Of a stretch of 64,000 bases of DNA, positions 1 through 11,119 are shown piece after piece (the stretch's first letter is position 1; each line of letters begins with the position of its first letter). The stretch is taken from contig JAMPIQ010000003.1 of the NCBI GenBank assembly GCA_024699855.1, positions 1,488,001 to 1,552,000 on the forward strand, read 5' to 3'. Under the pieces are notes generated by a model that was not told the origin of the DNA, made no database searches, and saw only the letters and a program-made list of their open reading frames with translations. A program made the translations under genes and the position numbers. This stretch comes from Aphelenchoides besseyi. Taxonomy: Eukaryota; Nematoda; Chromadorea; Rhabditida; Aphelenchoididae.

Positions 1-337
1 CGTCCCACGGTAATCGACATTCGAGTTCGGGAATAAATTTGCGCAACGGGCATTGAGGTCGAACGGTCAAATCGAGAAAGTCGCCACCAACGATCTCGTA
101 TTGCCGATTGTTGAACTCGAAGGGTGTCGTTTGTTGCGGCAACATGACCCAACCATCGTCTCTTTTCATGTGCGAGAAAATCGTGTAGTCAATGAACTTG
201 TCTTTCCATTGTTCGCCGCTTTTGAACGTCGCATCGGTCTTATCCAAATTGAAATACGACCATTGAAAACACTCGGCAGTGGAAGCCACTGGCAAAAATG
301 AAAGAAAACAAATCAAAACTCCAGTATTTCGTAGCAT
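1..337 (-). CDS. Secreted protein, N-terminal exon (cut by window edge)
   Basis: On the minus strand an ATG at 337 opens a frame that runs without a stop to the left edge (112 codons). The first 21 residues form a classic signal peptide (MLRNTGVLICFLSFLPVASTA), followed by a Cys-Phe-Gln-Trp start of the mature chain and a hydrophilic region containing two further cysteines. No family is recognised. The signal peptide, the codon usage and the clean frame argue for a real first exon. The rest of the gene lies outside the window. Confidence 0.6.
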   Translation of the reverse strand, partial: MLRNTGVLICFLSFLPVASTAECFQWSYFNLDKTDATFKSGEQWKDKFIDYTIFSHMKRDDGWVMLPQQTTPFEFNNRQYEIVGGDFLDLTVRPQCPLRKFIPELECRLPWD

Positions 338-946
338 GAGATTCAGACCTGAAACAAAAACAGAATACTGCAAACTAACTCTACAACCAAATGAACTGAG
401 GATTTCGACAGAATCTACGTCATTTTTTGCTCCTGACGTCGATCGAAATATTCTCGGCTTCCGACGGCAACCGACTCGTAGACACACCACAGCGTTTGTT
501 CCCTTTAGCTTTTTCGTCTTTTGGCTCTCTGCCAAAGTGCAATGTGGATACACGCACACAAATGACCCTCGAGAAAATGCTCGTTCCGACATTTGCCATG
601 CGGTCAGCGAGTTTGTTTCACGGTAGTTCTTATGTTTTGTAAGACGATGTTAATCGTTCTAGTTGCACTAAAGGGTATTCATGAAGATGAACCTACCATT
701 CTGGCTAGTTAAGTATCAGCGAAATGCCATTGAGATTGCGAATTGGACAAACACTTAATCTTGCTTTATGATCCTCTCTTCACAAGCTCTGTTTATGTTC
801 GTTTCAAGTACAGAGAATGATAACAAGATGTGAATTAGTAGAACAAACTCTGAGAAGATCGCAGAATGAAAGTTAAATTTTGCGTTTAGAAATCTTCAAA
901 TGGCACCCGACTTTCCATCACGTATTTGGAGATGCAGTGCGTGTGT
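338..946. other. Intergenic, nothing recognised
   Basis: This stretch is the likely upstream region of the minus-strand gene at 1-337 and lies beyond the 3' end of the minus-strand candidate at 947. Short frames exist but none has splice signals or a recognisable product. Confidence 0.4.
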
Positions 947-1576
947 TCAGTTCAAATCTTCATCAGATCTCGGAATAGCGATTGGGCGATCGAGTTGAGC
1001 CAATTGACGGTGCATTTCTTTTTCGGCAACATCAATTGAATCGCATCGTGTATTCATCTCATCGACAAGTTGTTTCAGCTTTGTAGTCAATTTGGTGTTC
1101 GCTCCATTTTTGATTGTCCCCTCGAGCTGATGTGTCCAACGACAAAGATGGAAGTATTCGATTGCTTTTAAAGATTCAAATCCACTGTGCAGTTCCATCA
1201 AATGCACTTACGTGCTGCTCTTCTACTTTGAACGAACATGAGAAATTTCAAATAACAATAGCACAATAATCGAAACCCAATCAAGAATCACACCGATGTT
1301 GCAGACGCAAATCTTCCACATCTCTGAAGTCATTTGATTGAAGAAACTCCCGAATTCTGAGATCACTTTCACGCCAACGGACGTCAACGATGTTAAGTTC
1401 ACAATCAAAAGAAGAAACAAAGATCGACAGAGAAAACGCGTTAAAAACCTTCGAATGCAAATCGCCAAACAAAAAGAACCATTGAGGGACACGAGTCTAT
1501 TTCTCAGGTTCAACGGAATGTAGTTGAAAGTGGAATAGCAGATCATAAGCTCTCCATTAGATGGAGTAATGACCAA
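947..1576 (-). CDS. Candidate small membrane protein, structure uncertain
   Basis: Two minus-strand frames can be joined by an intron of about 42 bases (donor near 1231, acceptor just before the GGATTTGAATC at about 1189). The upstream part would carry two hydrophobic segments that look like membrane helices. The downstream part (about 80 residues, stop at 947) is a charged, helix-forming tail. No ATG was found upstream in the first frame, so the 5' end is unknown and an earlier exon is possible. The product is not recognised. The alternative is that only the 3' exon is real. Confidence 0.3.
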
Positions 1577-2076
1577 TCATTCACTCTAATGAATCTTATT
1601 GCTAGCAAGAATAACACCTTCACTTAGCAGAAATACGCATCTTGGATTCAACGAAATGCCAAAAAAAACTCATAAAACAAGATCGATTAATAAGCTGAAC
1701 AACAAACGTTAATCTTTCAATTCCAAATCTAATAGCTTAAATGTTCATGAAAAGCTCACTATACAATTGCAGAATCGATAGCTCTTAACCTCATAGCATT
1801 TCTTGGAGCAGAGGACTTTGCGTTTGTTTTTAAGTTTTTGTGTCTGGAAAGTTGTGAAATCTTAGATTTTTTAAGCAACAAAGCTCACACCTTTTGTCTT
1901 ATCAAATTCGATTTCAACACGGTTTTAAAAGAGATCACACAAATCGAATTTGGCCACGGAACTAATCGTCCTTCTAGTTAAAAATTATTGCAGAAGTCAA
2001 ACATCCACCTGATTGGAGCATCATTTCTGGGTGTCAGTTTTTGTTGAGATTTCCACTTTTTTTCCTCAGCCGTAAG
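1577..2076. other. AT-rich spacer upstream of the histone pair
   Basis: No coding exon, RNA gene or repeat was recognised here. The right end probably contains distal promoter sequence of the H2A gene. Confidence 0.35.
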
Positions 2077-2098
2077 TTGGCGCCCAAATTTTGGCGCC
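2077..2098 (+). promoter_or_regulatory. Paired E2F-like sites in the H2A promoter
   Basis: Two GGCGCC cores lie 14 bases apart, the second as TTTTGGCGCC, which fits the E2F consensus TTTSGCGC. They sit about 50-70 bases upstream of the H2A TATA box. E2F control of S-phase histone genes is known in animals; occupancy here is inferred. Confidence 0.5.
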
Positions 2099-2148
2099 TT
2101 TTGTGCGTATGCCCGTTGACTCCGCCCACTCGGCACTCCACCGATGAG

Positions 2149-2156
2149 TATAAAAG
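2149..2156 (+). promoter_or_regulatory. TATA box of histone H2A
   Basis: TATAAAAG lies 86 bases upstream of the H2A start codon, with a CCGCCC motif at about 2122. The H3 gene has the same TATAAAAG at a similar distance. Confidence 0.7.
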
Positions 2157-2234
2157 GGCTGCTCGGACGGCGTTCTAGTCACCGAACTCTCCGTTAGTTC
2201 TCTTCTCCCAAGCTCTCAGCTTTCGATCAACAAC

Positions 2235-2660
2235 ATGTCTGGACGTGGCAAAGGTGGAAAAGCGAAGACCGGCGGAAAGGCCAAATCCCGTTCATCTCGT
2301 GCGGGGCTTCAATTTCCAGTTGGTCGGTTGCATCGTCTTCTCCGCAAAGGACACTACGCCGAGCGAGTTGGAGCCGGAGCTCCAGTCTACGTCGCCGCTG
2401 TCTTGGAGTACTTGGCTGCCGAAGTTCTCGAGTTGGCCGGCAATGCTGCCCGTGACAACAAGAAGACTCGTATCAACCCGCGACATTTGCAATTGGCCGG
2501 TAAGTTCACTTCTGATCAATTCATGTGATTTCTCGTGTTTTCAGTCCGCAACGACGAAGAATTGAACAAATTGCTCTCGGGTGTTACGATCGCTCAAGGC
2601 GGAGTGTTGCCGAACATCAATACCGTTCTTCTGCCCAAGAAGACGACCGAACACGCTTAA
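2235..2660 (+). CDS. Histone H2A, replication-type, one intron
   Basis: The protein is a core nucleosome subunit of 126 residues, the usual H2A length. Exons are 2235-2499 and 2545-2660, with a 45-base GTAAGT...TTTCAG intron. It starts [14 protein letters not shown] and has the full histone fold. The acidic-patch residues ([21 protein letters not shown]) and the docking domain ([14 protein letters not shown]) are intact. The C-terminus ends TTEHA with no SQ motif, so it is not H2A.X, and it is too short for H2A.Z-type insertions. The gene has a TATA box, E2F-like sites and a 3' histone stem-loop, as expected for S-phase expression, yet it also has an intron and an AATAAA at 2767. It is tandem with H3. 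Confidence 0.97.
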
Positions 2661-2720
2661 ACGCTCTCAACTGTTGAGCTCGAAAGCGATCTGCTGACCA
2701 ACCAACTTCTGATCCAAAAC

Positions 2721-2736
2721 AGCCCTTTTTAGGGCT
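2721..2736 (+). terminator. Histone mRNA 3' stem-loop (H2A)
   Basis: AGCCCTTTTTAGGGCT forms a 6-bp stem with a 4-base loop and is flanked by CCAAAAC and ACAAA, matching the metazoan histone stem-loop bound by SLBP (CDL-1 in C. elegans). It lies 61 bases after the stop codon. An AATAAA follows at 2767-2772. Confidence 0.9.
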
Positions 2737-2992
2737 ACAAATTGGAACGAATTAATGAATTTGATGAATAAACTTGTTTTTGTCAAAGTTAAATTGTGGT
2801 GTTGAAGTAAAAGTAGATGGTTTGAATTGATGGGGTTAACAGAATCTGTTAGTGAATGGGTTGGTTGCTGTCAATATCAAATCGAGTCGGTTATTCACGT
2901 GACTTCGTGAGTCCAATTCGACGCTTTTTTTCTGATCAAATCATCAGAAGGCGTTGAGATCTCCAGAACAACATCTTTTGAGCCCACTTTGC

Positions 2993-3006
2993 TTTTCCCG
3001 CCAAAA
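2993..3006 (+). promoter_or_regulatory. Consensus E2F site in the H3 promoter
   Basis: TTTTCCCGCCAAAA contains an exact match to TTTSSCGCSAAA and sits about 52 bases upstream of the H3 TATA box. Binding is inferred from the match and from the S-phase class of the gene. Confidence 0.6.
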
Positions 3007-3057
3007 CAGCACACTCACTCAGCAGTTGGCTCCGCCTCTTCTTCTCCACCAGCCGCG

Positions 3058-3701
<644 letters not shown>

Positions 3702-3841
3702 ACAAATTCTGAAAGCCAATAAACTTGTTTTTGATGAAAATTGCTTGATTGAAGGAAATCAATTAAAGGTCGTCAGTCCGAACGTCTAAGACTTTGAAAT
3801 CAGTCGACCTTTTTGCTCTCTGCTCGTGTTTACAAAGAAAA

Positions 3842-4355
3842 TGGACAACAAAAACGCGGACCTCTTTGGTCGCTTACGAAGCAGTTTCTGGAACGGAATT
3901 CGAGAGCAATCTTTTCAAATGCACAAAGCCGATTAATTTGCAAAAGAACGGAATGCCGCATGTGCCGATTAAACAGAAGGTAAATTGGCTGTTCCTTAGT
4001 CGGCTCGACCTTTCAATTCGAAGCTCATGACTTAAATACAAATGTTATGTCGCGTGAATGTCGATATGATCGCCAAATTGGAGGAGTTGACCAAGAACAA
4101 GAAAAAGGAAGAAGTTGAGAACGACAGTTAACTTTGTGTTTGGAGATTACTTCTCGAGTTCAGGATGATGAAAACGAGGAAGAAACCAGAAGTCGCACAA
4201 CCAATCGAGAAGGCCGAAGAATGTCCGCAACAGAAAAGCGAATTCGGGTTGAAGAACATGGACGGCAAACAAAGTCCATCCGAGTACATACGACTTCTTT
4301 GTTCGGCTTAGACACACATAAAATAAACACTGTGGTCCTGATTGAGTGTCAATAG
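3842..4355 (+). CDS. Small charged protein gene, exon structure unresolved
   Basis: Several coding-like pieces follow the H3 gene on the plus strand: an ATG at 3842 opening MDNKNADLFGRLRSSFWN, a stretch ending in HVPIKQK just before a good donor (GTAAATT at about 3979), a Lys/Glu-rich piece around 4072-4127 (MIAKLEELTKNKKKEE), and a last exon around 4165-4306 or 4355. Two frames of the last exon look equally coding-like, so the splice pattern is not fixed. An AATAAA lies at about 4320. The pieces together suggest a short Lys/Glu-rich protein. No family is recognised. Confidence 0.35.
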
Positions 4356-4727
4356 TGATTGTCCATCACGTACTCGGAAGTTCCGTTCGTGTTCATAGCC
4401 AATGAATTACTTGGTCTTGTTTTTTGGTGTTTATGTTAACAGTCGTTACGATTTAGAAACAAAGGGGTCGAATAAAAAGGTTGCTGTACCTAAATGGTTG
4501 CCACCAGATGTTGACGTTTAGAACAAGTAAAACATGAATCCCAACAACAATTGCAATCGCTTTACGTTGCTATAGAAAACTACACTCATCAACCTAATAG
4601 AAGTTACTTTCTTATAATCATTTTCATTTAGTTGCGAATCTTTAAAGACAACAAGTTTATGAATAAAAAAAAACAACACAGTTAAACAGAAAATGTTGAT
4701 TAATAAGGAAACACGATCTCCATTGCT
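4356..4727. other. Intergenic, nothing recognised
   Basis: AT-rich sequence between converging transcription units. No supported feature. Confidence 0.35.
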
Positions 4728-5938
4728 TCATTGAGGTGGATAAATGAAGAAACCCGGTGCATCACAGAAGTCCAAAGGAGCAATCAAAGGCTGAATGAAC
4801 ATTCCATCGAGGTTATTATCGTTCGGAACTAAAACCCCAAAAAGTTTAATTGAAAATCATTGAAAACCAACCTCCGGAAAAAAAGACAGGCGGATTGCTA
4901 TTTTGTTGAGACCAATAGTAAGGTCGAGTTGATGGGAAATTCGTATTAAATAACTCGCTGTGAGCGTTTGTTACTTCCGGCATACTCCAATCAGAAGCAC
5001 AAAAAGGTTGTTGAAATGCTTCAAGAAATTGTGATGTTGAGAGCTGTTGACTCATTGGCGGCACAATTGGATTTCCTTCTGCATCCATATCCATATCATA
5101 AGTGTTCTCGGCGTAATAATTCCGAGTGTAATCATTTGGTGACGAAGAGTAGTCGTATCGATGATATGTTGATTCTTTAGAGTTATTTGTGCTTGTCAGT
5201 TCATTCATTCGACTTTCATCAGGAAACGATTGCTTGTTGTTGGTAGTAGATGTTGTGTTGTCCAAATTCTCCAAAAAGCGATCAATTTCCCACCGAACAA
5301 AATCTGTTTGGTGGTCGTCGTGAATCTCCTTCAACAGCGCGATGATACGAGAGACCCAAGGGCAGTCTTTTTTGAAAATCTAAAGTAAAGATTAATTGGA
5401 AACTGTATAGTTCCGACTTACAGTGCTCCGTTCGCAGTACTTGAGGAGATGTGTGATCAAAACGACCATAAGAGACATCTGTTGTAAATTCTCTGAGACC
5501 GTTGCGTCAACTAACATCCGTTCGAAGTCGGCGGTACTAGCGACAATAGGGATGTTATGTGCCAATGTCAGCAGACCAATGAATGTCCCAATGTTTCAAA
5601 GTTCTTCTTTTACTTCCTCGTTCACCATATTTTCATGAACAATCTTCACAATCTGGTCGCAAGCTTCTCGTCACGAACCAAACCGATCACCTTGGCGTAC
5701 AAAACAAGAGTTGTATTCACTAGTGCTCTTTTACGACAAAACTGCACCATCAAATGGCTACGCAGTTTGTCGCCACCCAGCAATATTGCTTTGCGAATTG
5801 AAGCAGCCTAAAAAACAAAAAATGAAAAAATTAAATTACCGTAAGACTTACCTGATCGACTAAGTTTTCGTACTTTGCGTTGTTAACGAAAAATGTCGCG
5901 TTTTCGAACAAATTTTGTTGTTCATTCGCTTGCTCCAT
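4728..5938 (-). pseudogene. NOT1 MIF4G-like gene, copy 1 (two lesions)
   Basis: Four exons join on the minus strand: 5852-5938, 5422-5807, 4872-5379 and 4728-4828. The conceptual protein resembles the MIF4G domain of CNOT1/NOT1, the scaffold of the CCR4-NOT deadenylase: FVNNAKYENLVDQ, then a helical array, then NIGTFIGLLTLAHN and IFKKDCPWVSRIIALLKEIH, which align with the 'KNLGHWLGMITLAKN' and 'NPWTMAIMNVLAELH' blocks of CNOT1. The rest of NOT1 is absent; a Tyr/Gln/Pro-rich tail of about 150 residues replaces it. Exon 2 is one base short of keeping frame (between EKLA and DQIVK) and has an in-frame TGA before NIGTF. Both lesions recur in copy 2, so they predate the duplication. An unrecognised splice form cannot be fully excluded. 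Confidence 0.65.
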
Positions 5939-6284
5939 TTTCCGATCTGCACGAAGGTGACCGTTCACTAACTGATGAAACTTGCTTCCATTCAGGGCCT
6001 CTTATACCCCGGACTCTTGGCCTCCGCATTACTCGAGGTCAGTTTCCAATCTCACTAACAACGCCAAGCTCCTTTGTTAACCAAAATTTTCAAATCGCGT
6101 TCCTTTCAATTAGCCAAACGCCGATGACCTCTAGTGAATAACCGCCTTTGTTGTTCCCAATCAGCTGCAAGAAATACGATTGCGTTCGTGTGAGAACGAT
6201 TGTAGACGAAAAGTCGGTTATCATTATTGAAGTGCTATTTGTTTGAACGAGCTTTATTGCTGGACGTAATGCCTTGGAAACATA

Positions 6285-7344
6285 ATGGTTGTTGAGTCAA
6301 CTACAGGGTGTCTCAAAAAAAAGGGCAATCGTGCTGTAACTTTTTAATCAGCCATTGTATGAAGATTCTGTAAAAAGCAACTAAGGTTCTTTTTGGCCGC
6401 GGAGTCGATTGGTCTAATTTTCTGCCGGATCGGACAAGTCCGCAGGCTGCTATGGACAATTTTGTACCTCCAAGCGAGTTTAACGCTGCGAGTTTTTGCA
6501 TAAATTTACAAACGCTGCTTCTCATTCTTCATTTTTGTCTTCGTTATGACGGTCAGTCGTTATCAATTCACTTATGACAATCCGGATTTTGGAAGCATGG
6601 GAAGAACTCGGGCACAACATTCCATTGTGCAATTTGTGGGTTAATAAGTTTCTTAAGCGCATTACTTTGGTAGTACGGGAACACGGAGGCCACATTGAAC
6701 ATCTTGTTAACAAACTGTAATTTTTAATCTTAAATTGTTATAAATAATCTGTAATCAAGTTCATCCATCAAGTGACATAACGAAGTCACGTCATTTTTGC
6801 CTTGCTTCAATTATTGATATCGCCAGCGCTTAAAAAAAATGAAGAATGGGAAGCATCGTTTGTAAATTTATGCAAAAACTCGCAGCGTTAAACTCGCTTG
6901 GAGGTACAAAATTGTCCATAGCAGCCTGCGGACTTGTCCGATCCGGCAGAAAATTAGACCAATCGACTCCGCGGCCAAAAAGAACCTTAGTTGCTTTTTA
7001 CAGAATCTTCATACAATGGCTGGTTAAAAAGTTACAGCACGATTGCCCTTTTTTTTGAGACACCCTGTACAAATTCAAAAATTATCATTAATGAGTCCAC
7101 CGCGTTAGAAGGCCATAACTGGTAATTGAAGAGCTTGTTTTTATCATTATTTGTGTTTCAGAAGTCATTTTTGAAGTCGTTGAAGCGCACGTTCTCTTTG
7201 GAAAACGTGGCTGTGAAACACGACGACCCGGAACTCATCGACTTTGCTTTGAAGTTCGTCAAATGCAGTGCCGAGAACTACAAGTTGATCATGAGCGCGA
7301 CGGAAATAAAAAGGCTCTTGAACTCCAACGTCTCGTTGATGTAA
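6285..7344 (+). pseudogene. Short plus-strand gene, copy 1, split by a transposon
   Basis: A coding-like segment begins ATG at 6285 (MVVES) and continues after the inserted element (NSKIIINESTALEGHNW, about 7073-7125). A second piece at 7162-7344, after a TTTCAG acceptor, encodes about 60 residues ending LLNSNVSLM. AATAAA follows at about 7381. The two pieces do not join in phase with the nearest donor, so the exon structure is uncertain. The 764-bp element at 6304 sits inside the first segment. No family is recognised. Copy 2 at 16362-16655 has no insertion. Confidence 0.45.
6304..7067. mobile_element. Non-autonomous Tc1/mariner-type element with 233-bp TIRs
   Basis: The element begins CAGGGTGTCTC and ends with its reverse complement, flanked on both sides by TA (6302-6303 and 7068-7069). 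The inverted repeats, 6304-6536 and 6835-7067, are about 233 bp and nearly identical. The 298-bp middle retains a plus-strand fragment (about 6587-6720) reading WEELGHNIPLCNLWVNKF and ending HGGHIEHLVNKL, which resembles the C-terminal end of Tc1/mariner transposases. Most of the transposase is gone, so this is an internal-deletion derivative that would need help in trans. The paralogous site at 16375-16382 is empty (CAACTACAAATTC), confirming insertion at TA after the duplication. Confidence 0.88.
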
Positions 7345-7616
7345 CGTGTCTATTCGGCTCTTAAATGTTGATTATTTCTGTAATAAACTTTGTTGACTGA
7401 ATGCTTTGTGTACGTCTCTGTCCAATCTCTAAGCCCAGAAATAGAAAGTTGCTGTAGAGTGAGTGTTCTTGAAGATGCTTAAGATCCACAAACCGTTCGT
7501 ATTCCTGGGAATACATAGAAACATCTTCAATTATGCTTTTCATTTGTTGCGAGCAAACACAACGAGCTAATGCAATGAATTTATTTGTTCCTAATTTCGA
7601 TTCAAAGAGAAAGTCT

Positions 7617-7895
7617 CTATCCAGAGCCTTCGACGTTGCTTGCTTGCTTTTCGAGCAATTCAATCAATTGGTCGATAACTGAACTGACTTCCGCACCGCT
7701 TCCAACCACACCACTTGCCAATTCTCCCAGTCCACTGGCAACTTCTCCAACCTCACCAACCACGTTTCCAACATCAACGGGGGCAGAGACAACGAAGGTT
7801 GCCATCAACTAAAACAACAACGAATAACAGAACAGAAGACATGAACTCACGAATCCAATGGCAAGAAGAACCGTAACCAATTGTTGAGTGAACAT
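7617..7895 (-). CDS. Small secreted Gly/Val/Glu-rich peptide, copy 1
   Basis: Two exons, 7851-7895 and 7617-7808, with a 42-base intron (GTGAGT...TTTTAG), encode 78 residues. Residues 1-24 form a signal peptide (MFTQQLVTVLLAIGF then LMATFVVSA). The mature part begins PVDVGNVVGEVGEVASG, an amphipathic Val/Gly/Glu-rich run, and ends QASNVEGSG. A TATA-like element (GTATAAAA) lies about 45 bases upstream of the start. There is no cysteine. The product may be a secreted peptide or a small lipid- or membrane-interacting protein; the family is unknown. Copy 2 differs at two residues (Leu to Val, Asp to Asn). Confidence 0.7.
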
Positions 7896-8190
7896 TTTTT
7901 CGAAGGCAAAGGCTGTGATGAAGAATTGAACGACAGAGCTCGTTTTATACTCCAACTCTTACATCAAATCGACCCACTTGAGCTCATTGACAATTCAGAA
8001 ATCAACTGCTGACATCGAGTTCAATTTGGCTCCGAACATCTCTTCCACCTTCACATCTTTTGAACCGAAAACTATTGTGTTTGTTAATCCGATCAACATA
8101 TTCAATTGCATAAAGTTCACGTGATTGACGAGAAAGGTCATTGTTATTTGATCCTTGTTATCACACCTTCGCATTAAACCGAAAGTCCAA

Positions 8191-9618
8191 ACCCCCGATT
8201 TGTGAAAAGAAGCGAAAGTTCGAGCGACCGCTTTGTGGTTTGTTCGGAGTGTTGATTGTCGTCAATAGGTTTTTCTTCTTTGCCTCTCCATTGATTATGT
8301 CAAGAGATTCTATCCGGAGATTCCTGGTGCTTTTCTTCTGAATACAGCAGTCGCTTTGCTAGGCACCTTCGAACTTCTGACTCATGAACTGAGGTCTGTT
8401 TCTGGCACTCAGCCTTTTAATTGAAACATTTTTTAACACAAAAAGTCGATTGTCAAATTCCAAGTCACAAGCGAGGGAACCAATTCGATTTCACTGACCG
8501 ACGATGTGAGTCGGAGGTCCTTTTTTCGCTTTGTCCGTTCGTGAATATTTCTGGAGATTGATTGGTCAAAAGATTGTTGTTTGTTTACTCCCCAGTGACC
8601 CTTAAGATCTCGGTGTTGTTATCGAGATTGTTCAGTCGCAATTATATGTTGTTATAAAGGTTTATCAATCCAAGTTTGAGTATTTCCGTTGACTTCTCTT
8701 GGATACGAAGGGTCGAGAAAACTACATGATGCATCGGGTGGAAATTGATTCATGAGCAAATCCCGTGTCTCGTCAATATCGCATTCTTGTTGGCACCTGT
8801 GACCCAACAAATCGGTGGTCGACAAAAACGTTGGTCGTTGCATTTACGAGAACATGGATCGTCACTTCTGAAGATAAATTGTCGCAACAAATTCGAATCG
8901 TTGTACGTTGATGGAAGTCAAACTCAATAGTGGTCGTTGTTTCAAAGCTCAGAGTCGGTGGTTGGTTGGACACTTATTGGTTTGGCAATTCCGTTGGTCA
9001 AGGGATTGGGCAAGTCAGTTGTTGTGTGTTTGAGCCAATCGTAAATTGCCCTAAGACCTCCACTGACTCCCCAAACAATTGTCCGCCGTCTCATTGCCTC
9101 CTTTGCTTTTCAACCGTTCGCTTGTTGACTGGGGTTCGCTCAGCAGTAGCGCCAACGGTCGACAGTCTGTTTTTGTTGCTCCCTTTTTTCGCTTTTTGCG
9201 TTCTTATTTTGATTGTTATCCTTATACCCAATAAATATTTCCACTTTATTCCGTTCCTAAAGGCGCCGAGCTCCAACCACAACACGGATTATCGCAAAAT
9301 TTATCCTTATTCCGTCTTATTGAAATTTATTGAAAGTTACTACAATGCCAAGTGTTTTCGTTGGCAGAAACTTGGAAGATAGACAAGTATCCGTTATAAT
9401 CATATAAATTGAAAGAATTAATTTTGACGATGATCAAACCAAAAAACTATCGGAATAATCTTTGGGTAATATCGTTCATTTGTTGTTCGTTAACTCGATG
9501 ACCAACGCTTTAACACGTTCGGTCGACGCCGTTTCGTTCGCTAATTCAACTCAAAATCAGCCCATCAATCCACATCTTCAATCATCTGCGATAGCTGCAA
9601 ATTCCACAACCATGATTA
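8191..9618. other. Gene-poor stretch with scattered coding-like exons
   Basis: A plus-strand exon candidate at about 8446-8508 (SIVKFQVTSEGTNSISLTDD) is bounded by AAAAAG and GTGAGT. A minus-strand frame at 8652-8843 (MQRPTFLSTTDLLGHRCQQE, stop at 8652) looks coding-like, and another minus frame overlaps at 8773-8973. A 150-codon plus-strand frame at 8930-9382 with one hydrophobic segment has no good start and may be chance. None can be assembled into a gene. Confidence 0.25.
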
Positions 9619-10275
9619 GCCTTCTGCCCCGCAATACTCCATCGAAAATTCCAAAACCAATGGTAGCTACGGACAAAGAAGTTTAAACTGTGAACAGCAA
9701 TTCGACTTGACGACTGTCGCGACTATCCCCTCCGACCGCGAAAACATGCAATCCCAAACCGCCGCATCTAATTTCCAAACGTTATCGTTAAGTCTTTTTC
9801 TCGACGTCCAGAATGTTGCGGATTATTCTAGCTTTTGGATTTCGACCACACCATGAGAAGAGTAAAGATTTATCGCTGTGTTTTGATTCAAAGTTTGATC
9901 TATCCATTAAACTGTCCTTTATGAGTTCTTCATTGTACTCCCGATTCAATCAATTTAGTCACCGTCCAAGCCGCGACACATCTTAATATTTCCCCATTTG
10001 TCCGTCACATCACATTGTTACTCGCTTTGATCATCCCATACGACTAAATCTTCCCCACTTCCACACCCGAAATCTCCGGATATGAATCCACGAATATGAA
10101 GAAATCGGTCATCAACCGATACTCGAAATTGTCCAAACAACGACCAGAGGCCTTGATTGCAACTCAAGTTAAACAACTGCGCGAACAACAATTGCCAGTA
10201 CAAGAAGTGAAAGAGCATATGAATCGAATGACTTTGATCACCCAACCGTTAACTTCGGAGCCGCTCACAAATTAA
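9619..10275 (+). pseudogene. Coding-like fragments of an unidentified gene
   Basis: After a TAG at about 9619 a frame of about 77 codons runs to about 9857, rich in Ser, Gln and Thr (for example RSLNCEQQFDLTTVATIPSD). A second frame from about 10048 to 10275 contains MKKSVINRYSKLSKQRPEAL and EQQLPVQEVKEHMNRM and ends at TAA. Both have normal codon usage but no clear start or connecting splice sites. They may be exons of one gene or remnants. No family is recognised. Confidence 0.3.
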
Positions 10276-11119
10276 ATGGTTAACTATAATTGGATAACAT
10301 TCAAACGGTTAGCTCTCATTTTTAATATAGCAAATTCTTTAAGATTCTGGAATCAAGTAACTCTTTTAAAGCAAAGCAAAAGACGGAATTGCATAACTAT
10401 AGGCAATTTATTGTATTTTCACTATGAAGCTCAACAACAAACGGAAAGATTCTGCTCATTTAAACGTTATCAGTTATTTGTTAATAGAAACAAAGTATGT
10501 GGAACGAGGGAGTGAAAGTTTAAGTGAAAAAATCGTGTTAACATCGGTTGTTTTAGCAACCCCGGTAAGTGTCAGTAAGACGAATAAGTGAATTATCAAA
10601 TTCACCCAACACATTGCTCGTTACTCATCAGTGAGCAAGCAATTTACATTTGTCTTATCATGGAATGGACGCACACTAAAATGACGGTTTTTGCATATCT
10701 TGCAAAACTCCAACGCTATGTTGACTGTAAATATCATGCTGAAATTTGTAATCAACACCTCGTGGTCAGGAAACACGATGATAAAGGGCAACTATTGTAG
10801 TTCTAGTAGATGTCAATTTTTTCGGGTACTCTACCTGAGGGTTTGTTTTAGGACACAACGAACAGCGAGACTTTTTGAAAATTAAATTACTGCAAGCAAA
10901 GTTCTAATGACCTGACCGCATCATTACAAGATGATTGTCACAAGTCAAGTACTCAAGGTAATCTGTTATATGTATATATATAGTCAACTTCCATATCAGT
11001 CAGTTGGGCGAGTGGATATCCGAATTGAGTTCGCAACTTTGTTGTGAATTTAGTCGGTTATTCACTCGCCCTTTTCGTTTATCACTGTTTCTATCGTGCT
11101 ATTTAATTGAGTTTCAAAA
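10276..11119. other. AT-rich spacer
   Basis: No supported gene. A TA-rich run (TATATGTATATATATAG) at about 10966-10983 could be the promoter of the gene that follows. Confidence 0.3.

Larger units (their letters stand above)
4971..8190. repeat. Segmental duplication, copy 1
   Basis: This segment is repeated in direct orientation at 15048-17500. Identity is near-complete over most of the length, broken by a strongly diverged patch (about 5482-5600), moderate divergence at about 5690-5760 and 5850-5950, and the 764-bp insertion at 6304-7067 that copy 2 lacks. Homology starts abruptly at 4971 inside the last large exon of the NOT1-like gene and fades out near 8150-8190. Confidence 0.9.

Noticed and set aside
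6313..6525. Matching 70-codon frames in the two transposon arms (also 6846-7058)
   Set aside because: They are the same sequence read from each inverted repeat and have no transposase similarity.
7361..7663. A 100-codon minus-strand frame behind the secreted-peptide stop (and its twin at 16672-16974)
   Set aside because: It overlaps the peptide gene in another frame and lies in its 3' UTR. Its preservation in both copies is explained by the recent duplication.
8930..9382. A 150-codon plus-strand frame with one hydrophobic stretch
   Set aside because: It has no ATG start or family match and is interrupted by no intron signals; probably chance.
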